A stretch of 64,000 nucleotides of DNA from Cryobacterium algoritolerans (GCF_004402785.1 NZ_SOFP01000075.1:1-64000); one strand, 5' to 3'. Counted from the first letter of the stretch, positions 8,149 through 17,518 are shown. The notes: a model not told the origin generated them from the sequence alone. A program made the numbers and translations.

Positions 8149-9147
8149 CTAGACCGTCACCGGATTCATCGCTCCGGCCGTCAGGGCGACCGAGCGCAGC
8201 CGGGCGGCGATGTCGCGGGAGGCGTGCGCGATGATCAGCTCGTCGGCCTGGGTTGCCGCGGCGAAGTCCTCAAGGAACTCGCGCACGACACCGGGCGTGC
8301 CGATGGCGGAGTACCGCATCATGTTCGCGATCTGGCGACCCTCGTTGGTCGTGAGGAAGGCATCGATCTGCGCGTCGGTGTACACGGGTGCGACAGGCCC
8401 GCGGGCGATCATGCCCCGCACCCTGGCGCGCCGGGTCGTCTCGAATTGAAGCATCGCATCCGCCTGGTCGTCGGCGGCGATCACGTTGACGCCAACGATC
8501 ACGTACGGGGCGGCGAGCTGTTGCGACGGGACGAAGTCGCGACGGTAGGTGGCGATGGCGTCGAAGAGGGAGTCGGGCGCGAAGTGCGAAGCGAACGCGT
8601 AGGGCAGGCCGAGCCTGGCCGCGAGCTGGGCTCCGAACAGGGACGATCCGAGGATGTAGAGGGGCACGTCGGTGCCGGCACCCGGCACTGCCCGCACGCC
8701 GGGGACGACGGAGTCGCCCCGCAGGTAGGCCTGCAACTCCACCACGTCCTGCGGGAACTGGTCGGATGCCCGCGGGTCACGGCGCATCGCCCGTGCAGTG
8801 GTCTGGTCGCTGCCGGGCGCGCGGCCGAGGCCCAGGTCGATCCGGCCGGGGTAGAGCTCCGCCAGGGTGCCGAACTGCTCAGCGATGGTGAGCGGCGAAT
8901 GATTGGGCAGCATGACGCCGCCGGCGCCGAGCCGGATGGTCGAGGTGTGCCCGGCGACGTGGCCGATCAGGATGCCCGTTGCCGATGATGCGATCGTCGG
9001 CATGTTGTGGTGCTCGGCGTACCAGACCCGGGTGTAGCCGTGCGTCTCGGCGGACTGGGCGAGCGCAACGCTGGCCGCGAAACTCTCCCCCGCGGTCTGC
9101 CCGGGGGCGATGGGGGCGAGGTCGAGGATGGAAAGCGGAATCGTCAT
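8149..9147 (-). CDS. LLM-class flavin-dependent oxidoreductase
   Basis: The 332-residue protein is a luciferase-like monooxygenase of the single-component group. It starts with [12 protein letters not shown], contains [13 protein letters not shown], the glycine-rich [20 protein letters not shown], and [12 protein letters not shown]. These are hallmark segments of FMN/F420-type oxidoreductases of the MsnO8-like subfamily. The substrate is unknown. The start at ATG 9147 was selected because homology begins there; the frame runs to 9237 without family features. A yjbR-like gene follows within 9 bp. Confidence 0.9.
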   Translation of the reverse strand: MTIPLSILDLAPIAPGQTAGESFAASVALAQSAETHGYTRVWYAEHHNMPTIASSATGILIGHVAGHTSTIRLGAGGVMLPNHSPLTIAEQFGTLAELYPGRIDLGLGRAPGSDQTTARAMRRDPRASDQFPQDVVELQAYLRGDSVVPGVRAVPGAGTDVPLYILGSSLFGAQLAARLGLPYAFASHFAPDSLFDAIATYRRDFVPSQQLAAPYVIVGVNVIAADDQADAMLQFETTRRARVRGMIARGPVAPVYTDAQIDAFLTTNEGRQIANMMRYSAIGTPGVVREFLEDFAAATQADELIIAHASRDIAARLRSVALTAGAMNPVTV

Positions 9148-9244
9148 GCTTGGGGCAACGGTAACCGCCCCCGAATCGTTACCCGGCGGCCGGAAATCCG
9201 TTGCAGAGCCGGGGACAGCGACCGGGGACCGGACCACCGCACGG

Positions 9245-9715
9245 TCAGGCGGACCTGCGCAGCCTGCCGACGCGCGGCAGGAAGCGGCCCACCCGCGCGC
9301 CGTAGCCTGCGTAGTCCGGATGCTCGGCCAGGAGCATCCGTTCCTCCCAGCGAGCCTTCCCCGCCAGCAGTAGCACCAGGGCCAGCCAGGCGGCGATGTG
9401 CCAGACTGATCGGCCGAACAACGCGAGTCCCAACCCGCCGGTCATCAGCCCGGTGTAAATCGGGCTGCGCACGAGGCCGTATATGCCGGTGGTGACCAGC
9501 GGCGCGTGCTCCCGCGGGATCGGGCTCGCCGTCAGCGCCGGCCCCAGACCCGCGACGCCGAGCACCGCGAGGAGGGCGCCGAGCGCGCCGAGCGCGATCA
9601 CCGCGGCCAGGACGGCGGCGCTGACGGGCCACAGATACCCGTGCGGGAGGATGGCGAGGGCGGCGAGCAGCACGAACTGGGCGGAGACCAGGCCGAACGC
9701 GAGCGCACGTTTCAT
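9245..9715 (-). CDS. Isoprenylcysteine methyltransferase-like membrane protein
   Basis: The 156-residue membrane protein has about four hydrophobic segments and the conserved C-terminal block of the ICMT/phospholipid methyltransferase family: [16 protein letters not shown], then [25 protein letters not shown]. Such enzymes transfer methyl groups from S-adenosylmethionine to lipid-like or membrane acceptors; the acceptor in this subfamily is unknown. The gene lies 97 bp upstream of the LLM oxidoreductase on the same strand. Confidence 0.8.
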   Translation of the reverse strand: MKRALAFGLVSAQFVLLAALAILPHGYLWPVSAAVLAAVIALGALGALLAVLGVAGLGPALTASPIPREHAPLVTTGIYGLVRSPIYTGLMTGGLGLALFGRSVWHIAAWLALVLLLAGKARWEERMLLAEHPDYAGYGARVGRFLPRVGRLRRSA

Positions 9716-9848
9716 GGCTCGAGGTTACGCCCGTGCGAGTGCTAAACGGTGCTGGATAGTGACGACCGGGTGGGGCCGCCCTTGACCACCAGGGCGAACC
9801 GTCACACACTGACACCGCCGGCACCGGATGAGAGGGAAGGACGGCCCG

Positions 9849-10274
9849 ATGGAGCACGAGAGTTCGTTCCTGGTCGTGGTCGGCGTCGACGGCTCCCCCG
9901 AATCGGTTACGGCCCTGCGCTGGGCCGTCGACGAGGCGCGAGTCCGCCATGGCCGGGTGCGACTGATCACCTCCTGGTCGTATCCGCCGCGCACCATCGA
10001 CATCGACGGCGGATTCATCGACGACCGGTCCGAGCGCGGCGCTGAGCGGATGCAGGCCAGTGCGCTGGCCGCGGTCCCCTCCGAGGGCGTGGACGTCACC
10101 GGCCACGTGGTCCAGGGACCGCCGGCATCCGTTCTGCTCGACGCCGCCGCCCCCGCCGACCTGCTCATCGTCGGATCGCGCGGGCTCGGCGGTTTCAGCG
10201 GCCTGCTACTCGGCTCGGTCTCCAGCCAGCTCGTCCACCACGCCTCCTGCCCGGTGCTCGTTATCCGGTCCTAG
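9849..10274 (+). CDS. Universal stress protein (UspA family)
   Basis: One Usp domain of about 140 residues. It begins with LVVVGVDGSPESVTALRWAVDEA and ends with the nucleotide-binding signature GSRGLGGFSGLLLGSVS, which places it in the ATP-binding class. It has the usual final block HHASCPVLVIR. The start ATG 9849 has GGAAGGA upstream at suitable distance; the ATG at 9828 is less well placed. Such proteins respond to starvation or redox stress. No obvious functional partner is next to it. Confidence 0.88.
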   Translation: MEHESSFLVVVGVDGSPESVTALRWAVDEARVRHGRVRLITSWSYPPRTIDIDGGFIDDRSERGAERMQASALAAVPSEGVDVTGHVVQGPPASVLLDAAAPADLLIVGSRGLGGFSGLLLGSVSSQLVHHASCPVLVIRS

Positions 10275-10305
10275 TCGCCCGCCGTCGGACCTGCCCACCG
10301 CCCGA

Positions 10306-10632
10306 TCAGGCTGGCGAACCGCCGGCGATCTCGTAGGACCACAGCTCACTGCTGACTCCGACGGGACGCGCGGCGGGCTCGCCCTCCTTGGCCGCCTCGT
10401 TGCGGTGTCCGTGGCCGAAGGCCGGCGAGTTCAGCCACGCCTGAAACGACTCGTCGTCGGCCCAGCGGGTGACGACGAGCCAGGTCTTGCGGTCGTCGGT
10501 GGGCTTCAGCAGTTCGAAGCCCTCGAAGCCGGGGCGGTCGTCGACGGCTCCGGCCCGTGCGGCGAACCGGCGGGCCAACTCGTCACCACCGTCGTCGGGA
10601 ACCGTGATCGCGTTGATTTTGATGATCGACAT
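10306..10632 (-). CDS. Heme-degrading monooxygenase, MhuD/IsdG type
   Basis: The 108-residue protein belongs to the ABM (antibiotic biosynthesis monooxygenase) fold. It resembles mycobacterial MhuD closely by memory: MSIIKINAITVP with Asn at residue 7, RPGFEGFELLKP, WLVVTRWADDESFQAWLNSPAF with Trp at 66, and a His at 74 that aligns within one residue of the heme-ligating His of MhuD. These are the residues used for heme binding and cleavage, so heme breakdown to release iron is likely. It is convergent with the universal stress gene. No heme uptake gene is adjacent. Confidence 0.8.
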   Translation of the reverse strand: MSIIKINAITVPDDGGDELARRFAARAGAVDDRPGFEGFELLKPTDDRKTWLVVTRWADDESFQAWLNSPAFGHGHRNEAAKEGEPAARPVGVSSELWSYEIAGGSPA

Positions 10633-10739
10633 CGGGGCTTCTTCCTATCGGGACTGCAGAGACTCATCCATGCTGGCACGACCGGCTGTGCCGAAGCTGC
10701 GACGCCAACCGGGTCCCGCCAGGTTGAGAGAATGAACGC

Positions 10740-11243
10740 ATGAGTGACGCCGCCGAATTCGTGGACGCGACCCTGCGGCACGAGGGTGATCCCGACCGGG
10801 CGAACGTCGAGAAGGCCCGGCTGCGAAGCGAACTGCGGTTCTACGGCGCATCCGTCGGCGCGGTGCGAGGCACGATCCGCGACACCCTCCGCCGCTACCC
10901 GGGACTCAGCCACGACGAGATCACCGCGCTGAGTTCGGAACTGTGGGCGGCGCCGGTGTTCGAACGCCGTCTCGCGGCGATCGTGCTGCTGCAATCGAGG
11001 GTGCGAATGCTGCGCAACTCGGATCTGACCCGGATCGAAGGCTTCGTGCGCGCCGCGCGCCTGCCGGTCCTGGTCGACCTGCTCGCCATCGGCGTGGTCG
11101 GACCGCTACTCGGGCGGCTGGACCCGCCCGACCGGGCCCGGGCGGAGATCGTACGGGGCCGCTGGGCAACGGACGGTGACGCGGGGCTTCGCCGCGCCGC
11201 CCTACTGGCCCGCGAGGCGGCAGCGAGCGAACGCGCAGACTGA
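10740..11243 (+). CDS. AlkD-like DNA alkylation repair protein, shortened
   Basis: The 167-residue product matches the N-terminal two-thirds of AlkD-family DNA glycosylases, which are built of HEAT-like helical repeats. Recognisable segments are RFYGASVGAVRGTIRDTLRR, LSSELWAAPVFERRLAAIVLLQ, and a late LRRAALLA. Family members usually have about 220-240 residues; here the last helices are missing and the frame ends cleanly, so activity is uncertain. No continuation in another frame was seen downstream. It may be a truncated relict or a smaller subfamily. Confidence 0.6.
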   Translation: MSDAAEFVDATLRHEGDPDRANVEKARLRSELRFYGASVGAVRGTIRDTLRRYPGLSHDEITALSSELWAAPVFERRLAAIVLLQSRVRMLRNSDLTRIEGFVRAARLPVLVDLLAIGVVGPLLGRLDPPDRARAEIVRGRWATDGDAGLRRAALLAREAAASERAD

Positions 11244-11302
11244 GGCGCCTACCCCGGGTCACCCCTTCTCTGAGTGCCTCCCTGTGCGGTGCCCAGGCGC
11301 CG

Positions 11303-12991
11303 TCAGAGCAGCGGCAGAACGTGCGCACGCACCTCTTTACGCAGGATCTTGCCCAGCATCGACCGAGGCATGTCCTCGATCTGCACGATCCTCCGCGGGA
11401 TCTTGTACGCCGCGAGGTGCTCGCGGCAGTGGGCACGCTGCGCATCCTCGTCAAGCCTGGCCCCTGGCTTGAGTTCCACGGCCGCGACGACCATCTCCCC
11501 ACCTCGCTCGAGCGGCTTGCCGAAGACGGCTGCATCGACGACATCCGCGTGCAGGCGGAGCACCGCCTCGACCTCGGAGGGTGAGACGTTGAAACCGCCG
11601 GTGATGACGAGTTCCTTGGCCCGGTCTACGATCGTGGTGAAGCCGTCTTCGTCCACGGTCACGATGTCGCCTGTGCGCAGCCAACCGCCCGGCAGCAGGG
11701 TCTTTGCGGTCTCTTCCGGATTGTTCCAGTAGCCCTGGAACACCTGCGGGCCCTGCAGCAGCAGCTCCCCCGGCTGGCCGTGCGGCACCTCCACCGTCGG
11801 GTCGTCCAGGTCGACGACCCTCATCCGGGTCGACGGGAAGGGCACGCCGATCGTGCCGGGGCGGCGGCTGGGGTGGAACGGATTGCCGAGCGCCACCGGG
11901 GAGGACTCGGTCATGCCGTACCCCTCCACGAGCAGACCACCCGACACCGACTCCCACAGCTCGACAACATGCTCAGGCAGGTTCATCGCGCCCGAGATGC
12001 AGTACTTGCAGGAGCGCAGCGAAATCCCCCGCTCCTTAGCGGCGAGCGCGGTGCGCTCATAGATCGGCGGCACCGCGCAATACACGGTCGCGGGGGACTT
12101 CTTCATGGCGTCAAGGATCAGATCGGGGTCGAACTTGGGGAACAGCACGAGCAGGCCCTGCTTGCGAATGCCGTAGGTCAGGTACAGCGTCATGCCGAAG
12201 GCGTGGAACATCGGCAGGATCGCGTAGAAGATCTCCCGACGGTACTCGGCCCCGTGCATCCAGGCCTCCCCCTGCAGGGCGTTCGCGTACAGGTTGAAGT
12301 GGGTGAGCTTGGCGCCTTTCGGCCGCCCCGTGGTGCCCGAGGTGTACTGGATAGCGGCGAGCTCGTCGACCGAGGGGCGCGGATGCTCCGGGTCGAGGTG
12401 GCCGTGGGCGAGCAGGTCCTTCCAGGGCGTCGTTCCCGGCGCAGCGCCGGTGAGCGCCTCGCGGGACTCCCGCAGGCTCTTGACCGGCAGATAGAGGGCG
12501 AGCCGTTTGACCGCGGGGAACGCGCTGAGCAGGTTGACCGAGACCACATGGTCGATTTCGATGTCGGCCGGGAAGGCGCGAACGGATGCCGCCACCTTGT
12601 CCCAGGCGATCACGACGCGAGCCTGGTGGTCTTCGAACTGGTGCCGGAGTTCCCGGGAGGTGTAGAGCGGGTTGTGTTCGACGACGACGGCACCCAGGCG
12701 CAGGACCGCGTAAAAGGCAACGACGTGCTGGGGGCAGTTGGGCAGGATGAGGGCAACCCGGTCCCCTGCCCGCACCCCGAGCTGCCGCAAACCCTCCGCG
12801 GCACGGTCGACCTGATCTCCGAGCTCGGTGTAGCTCGTGCGGCGGCCGAAGAACTCGAGCGCCGGATGATCGCCGGCCTCCGCCACCGAGTGCTCCAACA
12901 TCGCCACGAGCGATTCCGTGGGCAACTCGATCTCGGCCGGGACGCCGGGCTGGTAGTTCTTCACCCAGGGCTGCTGCTCAGTGTTCGCCAT
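11303..12991 (-). CDS. fadD: Long-chain fatty-acid CoA ligase
   Basis: The 562-residue protein is an ANL-superfamily adenylating enzyme. It has the P-loop-like YTSGTTGRPKGA, the VEGYGMTESSP motif, the WLRTGDI Asp that binds ribose, and the C-terminal catalytic Lys region MLGKILRKEVR. It activates fatty acids as acyl-AMP and then acyl-CoA in the cytoplasm. Start at ATG 12991 (MANTEQQPW) was chosen because the family N-terminus begins there; the frame upstream of it is unrelated. It is divergent from the DEAD-box helicase gene, 85 bp apart. Confidence 0.93.
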   Translation of the reverse strand: MANTEQQPWVKNYQPGVPAEIELPTESLVAMLEHSVAEAGDHPALEFFGRRTSYTELGDQVDRAAEGLRQLGVRAGDRVALILPNCPQHVVAFYAVLRLGAVVVEHNPLYTSRELRHQFEDHQARVVIAWDKVAASVRAFPADIEIDHVVSVNLLSAFPAVKRLALYLPVKSLRESREALTGAAPGTTPWKDLLAHGHLDPEHPRPSVDELAAIQYTSGTTGRPKGAKLTHFNLYANALQGEAWMHGAEYRREIFYAILPMFHAFGMTLYLTYGIRKQGLLVLFPKFDPDLILDAMKKSPATVYCAVPPIYERTALAAKERGISLRSCKYCISGAMNLPEHVVELWESVSGGLLVEGYGMTESSPVALGNPFHPSRRPGTIGVPFPSTRMRVVDLDDPTVEVPHGQPGELLLQGPQVFQGYWNNPEETAKTLLPGGWLRTGDIVTVDEDGFTTIVDRAKELVITGGFNVSPSEVEAVLRLHADVVDAAVFGKPLERGGEMVVAAVELKPGARLDEDAQRAHCREHLAAYKIPRRIVQIEDMPRSMLGKILRKEVRAHVLPLL

Positions 12992-13076
12992 GGACCCATC
13001 GTTCACTATGCACCCGGATCGCGCGAATTCGAGCGGAGGAACCGGTCGCCCACCGGGACGCGATACCGTTGGTAGT

Positions 13077-14873
13077 ATGACGCCCCTTGATACCACCCCG
13101 CCGCGTGAGGCAGACACTGCCCCCGTAGCGAAGACTTTTTCCGACCTCGGGCTCAATGATGCAATGCTCAAGGCACTCAAAGACGTCGGATATGAAACCC
13201 CCTCGGCCATCCAGGCCGCCACCATCCCCCCGCTCCTCGCCGGCCGCGACGTCGTCGGCCTCGCCCAGACCGGAACCGGCAAGACGGCCGCTTTCGCGCT
13301 GCCGATCCTGTCCCGCCTCGACCTGGCCCAGAAGACGCCGCAGGCACTCGTTCTCTCCCCGACCCGAGAGCTCGCCCTGCAGGTGTGCGAGGCGTTCGAG
13401 AAGTACGCGGCCCACATGCGCGGTGTGCACGTGCTCCCCGTCTACGGCGGACAGGGTTATGGCGTCCAGCTTTCCGCGCTGCGCCGCGGGGTGCACATCG
13501 TCGTCGGCACGCCCGGCCGCATCATGGACCACCTCGAAAAGGGCACCCTCGACCTGTCCCAGCTGAAGTACCTGGTGCTCGACGAGGCCGACGAGATGCT
13601 CAAGATGGGCTTCGCCGAGGACGTCGAGACCATCCTCGCGGACACCCCCGACGACAAGCAGGTGGCCCTGTTCTCGGCTACCATGCCGGCGCAGATCAGG
13701 CGGATCTCGAAGAAGTACCTGAACGACCCCGAAGAGGTCACGATCAAGAACAAGACCACGACCTCCGCGAACACGACCCAGCGCTACCTGATGGTGTCCT
13801 ACCCGCAGAAGGTCGACGCGCTCACCCGCATCCTCGAGGTGGAGAACTTCGAGGGCATGATCGTGTTCACGCGGACCAAGAACGAGACCGAGCTGCTCGC
13901 CGAGAAGCTGCGTGCGCGCGGCTATTCCGCCGCGGCAATCAACGGGGACGTGGCCCAGGTTCAGCGCGAGCGCACGGTCAACCAGCTCAAGTCGGGCAAG
14001 CTCGACATCCTGGTGGCGACGGATGTCGCGGCGCGCGGCCTCGACGTGGATCGAATCAGCCACGTCGTCAACTACGACATCCCGATCGACACCGAGTCCT
14101 ACGTGCACCGGATCGGCCGCACCGGCCGCGCCGGGCGCAGCGGCGCCGCGATCAGCTTTGTGACTCCGCGGGAACGCCACCTGCTCAACGCGATCGAGCG
14201 GGCGACCCGCCAGCCGCTGACCCAGATGCAGCTGCCGAGCTTCGAGGACGTCAATGTCACCCGTCTGGCGCGTTTCGACGACGCCATCACCGAGGCCCTC
14301 GGCCAGGCCGACCGAATCAGCGCCTTCCGGGACATCGTCGGTCACTACGTCGCCCACCACGACGTGCCGGAGGCCGACGTCGCCGCCGCCCTCGCGGTGG
14401 TCGCCCAGGGTGAAACGCCACTGCTACTCACCCCAGAGGACGCCCGCGCGCAGCGGCCCGAACGCGCCGATCGCGGTGACCGTGCCGAGCGAGCCCGCGC
14501 CGACCAGTCTCGCGGCGACCGCGGAGACCGCGGCGATCGGGCCGAGCGGCCGGAGCGGCGCCCCCGCGACAACAACCGGGCGATGGCGTCCTACCGGATC
14601 GAGGTTGGCAAGCGCCACAAGGTGGAACCGCGGCAGATCGTGGGAGCACTTGCCAACGAGGGTGGGCTGAGCCGGGAGGACTTCGGCCACATTCAGATCA
14701 ACCCCGAGTACTCGCTCGTCGAACTGCCGGCCGACCTGCCCGGCGACCTTCTCGGCCGGCTGGCGAACACGCGGATCAGCGGCAAGCTGATCGAGATCCA
14801 CGCCGACAACGGCGGTCCGGTGCGACGCGAGGACCGCGCGGACCGGCCGCCGCGCAAACCGCGCCGCGACTGA
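13077..14873 (+). CDS. DEAD-box RNA helicase (DeaD/CsdA type)
   Basis: The 598-residue helicase has all core motifs in order: Q motif (FSDLGL...YETPSAIQ), AQTGTGKT, PTRELA, DEAD, SAT, IVFTRTKNETE, RGLDVD and HRIGRTGR. A charged Arg/Asp repeat linker (about residues 460-500) is followed by a C-terminal DbpA-type RNA-binding domain (YRIEVGKRHKVEPRQIVGAL). Such helicases unwind structured RNA in ribosome assembly and cold adaptation. ATG 13077 is taken as start; no clear Shine-Dalgarno precedes it, so the start could be leaderless or slightly upstream. A strong hairpin follows the gene. Confidence 0.93.
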   Translation: MTPLDTTPPREADTAPVAKTFSDLGLNDAMLKALKDVGYETPSAIQAATIPPLLAGRDVVGLAQTGTGKTAAFALPILSRLDLAQKTPQALVLSPTRELALQVCEAFEKYAAHMRGVHVLPVYGGQGYGVQLSALRRGVHIVVGTPGRIMDHLEKGTLDLSQLKYLVLDEADEMLKMGFAEDVETILADTPDDKQVALFSATMPAQIRRISKKYLNDPEEVTIKNKTTTSANTTQRYLMVSYPQKVDALTRILEVENFEGMIVFTRTKNETELLAEKLRARGYSAAAINGDVAQVQRERTVNQLKSGKLDILVATDVAARGLDVDRISHVVNYDIPIDTESYVHRIGRTGRAGRSGAAISFVTPRERHLLNAIERATRQPLTQMQLPSFEDVNVTRLARFDDAITEALGQADRISAFRDIVGHYVAHHDVPEADVAAALAVVAQGETPLLLTPEDARAQRPERADRGDRAERARADQSRGDRGDRGDRAERPERRPRDNNRAMASYRIEVGKRHKVEPRQIVGALANEGGLSREDFGHIQINPEYSLVELPADLPGDLLGRLANTRISGKLIEIHADNGGPVRREDRADRPPRKPRRD

Positions 14874-14892
14874 CTCCACCAGCGGGTTAATG

Positions 14893-14928
14893 CGGCGGAC
14901 GCGTCACCTTCGGGTGAAACGTCCGCCG
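14893..14928. terminator. Bidirectional terminator between helicase and TetR gene
   Basis: The arms CGGCGGACG (14893-14901) and CGTCCGCCG (14920-14928) pair perfectly, with an inner TCACC/GGTGA stem closed by a TTCG tetraloop. It sits between convergent genes and probably ends both transcripts; no long T run follows. Confidence 0.8.
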
Positions 14929-14950
14929 TTCCGGCCGGCCGGGGCGACGT

Positions 14951-15547
14951 CTAGTCTGGCGGGGCGATGGATGCGGCGATCGCCTTCGCACTACGTTCCA
15001 GGATCGCCACAATCTCCGCAGACGGCATCTCGGTGTTGAGCGCGCTCTCGACCAGGATTTCCTCGACGAAGGCGACCCAGGAGCGCATGGCGATGCGCAG
15101 CAGGTCGGAATCCGTGAAACCGAGTTCGAGGAGGACGTCGATGACCCGCTGCGCCTGCAGGGCACGAGCCTGGTCCACGACGTCCCGTACCTCCGTGTCA
15201 CCGCTCGCGACGCCGCGAACGAGGGAGTAAAACGTTCCCCGGTGATCGCGCACGAAGCGCACGATCCGCTCAAGGGTGTCCCGTAGACGGTCGTCGGGCG
15301 GGAGGTCGGCGGACGGCTTCGTCGCCCGGAGCATGCTGTCCCTGGCGGTGCGCACGACCTCGCGGTGCAGCCCCTTTTTCGAGACGAAATAGTGGAAGAG
15401 CAACCCGCGCGACACGCCAGCCTCGGCGGACAGGTACTCCATCGTCAGCGATTCCAGGGGGTGGTCGGCCAGCGACGCCACACCGATCGACACGAGCTGG
15501 GCGCGCCGCTGTTCGGGGTTGAGCCGGGTGCGCCGATCCGCTTGCAT
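14951..15547 (-). CDS. TetR-family transcriptional regulator
   Basis: The 198-residue protein begins with a TetR helix-turn-helix (PEQRRAQLVSIGVASL, then MEYLSAEAGVSRGLLFHYF, VSKKGLHREVVRTARDSML) followed by an all-helical ligand domain. The DNA-recognition helix includes GVSRGLLFHYF, typical of the family. It is divergent from the DUF6230/DUF6114 cassette with about 200 bp between, a common arrangement for those genes, so it is the likely local repressor. The ligand is unknown. Confidence 0.9.
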   Translation of the reverse strand: MQADRRTRLNPEQRRAQLVSIGVASLADHPLESLTMEYLSAEAGVSRGLLFHYFVSKKGLHREVVRTARDSMLRATKPSADLPPDDRLRDTLERIVRFVRDHRGTFYSLVRGVASGDTEVRDVVDQARALQAQRVIDVLLELGFTDSDLLRIAMRSWVAFVEEILVESALNTEMPSAEIVAILERSAKAIAASIAPPD

Positions 15548-15749
15548 GAGTCGAGCCTACCGGCCCGGGTGGTCGGTGCCACGGCCGCGCGAGCACGTGC
15601 CGCCGTGCCGACCTCCGCCCGCCTTCCCACGCCGCGCGAAAGCAATTAGCCCCATTCGCGTGACAGATCGCCCTGATCCAGGCAACTCTTATTAGCATCC
15701 TCGTCAATAAGGACGAGTCGGCCACCCTGGCCTGGATCAAGGAGGATCT

Positions 15750-16346
15750 ATGACCATTCCCCAGCTCACCGGCTCGTATCCCGGCCGGATCGTCCTAGCC
15801 GCGGTGCCTGTGGCCGTGGCGTCCACGCTGCTGCTGGCGGGGGTCGCCCAGGGCGCGGTGCCCGTGTCATTCGCGGTGTCCGGCAGCCAGCTCCAGATCA
15901 GCGCCTCGCAGCTCGACGGCACCGGCTTCTCGCAGTACGCCGGCGTCACCGACGACACGGCCGGCGACCCGCATCAGGTCGCCATCGCCAACATCACCTC
16001 CGCGAGCCTGGCCGACCTGTGCCAGTCCGTGGTGACCGACACCCCGCTCGGCAAGGTCGGCATGCTCATTACGGCGGGCGGCGGCGGCAAGCCGGCGACC
16101 GCGCCCGACCTGCAGATCGGCATGACCGACCTCAAGGGAGACTCGACCTTCGGCAACATCCGCATCGGCGTGGACGCGTCGACGGTCAATACCGCGCCCA
16201 AGGGCACGGCGGGCGATTTCGCCCAGGATGCCGACACCATCAAGATCGCGGGCCTGCAACAGACCGCGTGGAGCACTCAGGCCTCGGTGTTCACCCTCAC
16301 CGGCATGCACCTTGAACTCACGGACGGGTCCACAGGATGCTTCTGA
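15750..16346 (+). CDS. DUF6230 family exported protein
   Basis: The 198-residue protein starts at an ATG with a strong AGGAGG. A hydrophobic segment (about residues 13-36) acts as signal or anchor. The remainder is a beta-rich domain with segments VSFAVSGSQLQISASQLDGTGF, GMLITAGGGGKPATAPDLQIGMTDL (both read as patterns) and a C-terminal Cys. It resembles DUF6230 proteins of Streptomyces and relatives, sometimes labelled cholesterol esterases without evidence. It overlaps the DUF6114 gene by 10 bp, so they are cotranslated. It likely acts at the outer face of the membrane; function is unknown. Confidence 0.75.
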   Translation: MTIPQLTGSYPGRIVLAAVPVAVASTLLLAGVAQGAVPVSFAVSGSQLQISASQLDGTGFSQYAGVTDDTAGDPHQVAIANITSASLADLCQSVVTDTPLGKVGMLITAGGGGKPATAPDLQIGMTDLKGDSTFGNIRIGVDASTVNTAPKGTAGDFAQDADTIKIAGLQQTAWSTQASVFTLTGMHLELTDGSTGCF

Positions 16347-16834
16347 CCAGGACTGGCCGCTCTGACTCTGATGTGGCCGAGCGCGTGACGACCTCGCCGC
16401 GGGCGGCGTTCCGAGCGTGGCGCCGCGGCAGGCCGTTCGCGGGAAGCGTGCTCACCTCGCTGGCGGGTGTGGAGATGTTCTTTTCCGGCCAGCTCGACGT
16501 GGGCAAGATCCACGTGCAGGTCGGAATCGAGGGCCTGCAGGCGACGATCATCCCGCTGCTCGTGCTGCTCGGCATCCTCGCTGCGACGATGCCGGTGCAC
16601 CGCGTCTTCTACGGCGTGATCGCGCTGTCGGTATCGGTCTACTCCCTGATCGGCGTCAACCTCGGCGGGTTCTTCATCGGCATGCTCCTCGGTGCGATCG
16701 GCGGAGTGCTGACGGTGGTGTGGCTGCCGAAGCCGGTCGCACCGCTCCAGCCAGGCGCCGATTCGGTGGTGGCCGGCGACGACGCCGACCACCCGTCGGC
16801 AGAGTCGCGCCCGCTCGTGCGGCGCCGACGGTGA
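16337..16834 (+). CDS. DUF6114 family membrane protein
   Basis: The 165-residue protein contains about four transmembrane helices (GSVLTSLAGVEMFF, IIPLLVLLGILAATM, VFYGVIALSVSVYSLIGV, FFIGMLLGAIGGVLTVVW) with a basic start and polar tail. This is the pattern of DUF6114 proteins, which are found next to DUF6230 genes in Actinobacteria. It overlaps the preceding gene by 10 bp, and its stop overlaps the GTG of the next gene as GTGA. The tight coupling of the three genes suggests one complex in the cell envelope. Confidence 0.75.
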   Translation: MLLTRTGRSDSDVAERVTTSPRAAFRAWRRGRPFAGSVLTSLAGVEMFFSGQLDVGKIHVQVGIEGLQATIIPLLVLLGILAATMPVHRVFYGVIALSVSVYSLIGVNLGGFFIGMLLGAIGGVLTVVWLPKPVAPLQPGADSVVAGDDADHPSAESRPLVRRRR

Positions 16835-17518
16835 CCGCCGGAATGGGCCGCGCCCGCGCACCCGGCAGCGGACTGCTCACCATCGTCTTCGTCGTGTCGT
16901 TGTTCGGGATCGGAGCGGCGCGCTCCCCCGCGTCGCCCGGCTTCTGCCACCTGACGCTGATGGGATGCAGCTCGCCCGCTCCCTCGCCGCAGCCCACGCG
17001 CGTGCCGGAGCCGAGTCCGACCGGCGACCTCCCCGGTGGCTTCGGTGCGGTTCCCGGCACGCCCCCGCCCGGCCCCGACGGCCCCGACGGCCGTGGACGA
17101 TGCCGGCGCCCCCACGTTCACGCTGCCGGCCGCCCAGCTCGGCGGATCGGCGATCTCGTTCTCCGGGATCACCGCCGTGACCATCGTGACGGTTCCCCTC
17201 GCCAACGGCAGCCGAACCCCGGTTCTCAAGCTCGAGGCCGATGACATCGTCATCGACGACTTCCTTCTCGACGTGCGCACGGCGACCGGCCCGTCCCTGG
17301 TGACGAATTCCGGGCGGATGGAACTGCGCGGCAACGTGAGGGTCTACCTCGATTCCGTCGCCGGAACCCTGCTTGACGGTACGGCGTTCACGCTCGGTGC
17401 GGAGACCCCTCCCCCGGGCGACGAGCTGCCACCGTCGCTGCTGAAAGTCCATCTCGGGCTCGTCGGAGTGAGCGCGAATTCGATCACACTGGCGCTGTCC
17501 CACCAGGCAATGCATTGA
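16831..17518 (+). CDS. Exported protein, third gene of DUF6230/DUF6114 cassette, apparent frameshift
   Basis: Frame 1 opens at GTG 16831 (overlapping the previous stop) and encodes a signal-peptide-like start (LLTIVFVVSLFGIGAA), two Cys (FCHLTLMGCSS) and a Pro-rich linker. The compositionally convincing C-terminal domain (FTLPAAQLGGSAISFSGI, LEADDIVIDDFLLDV, LVGVSANSITLALSHQ) lies in frame 2. The two must be joined near 17080-17100 in a repeated CCCCGACGG tract. This is either a real frameshift mutation, a read error or slippage. The domain resembles the adjacent DUF6230 protein in its beta-rich style, so it may be a diverged copy. Function is unknown. Confidence 0.6.
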
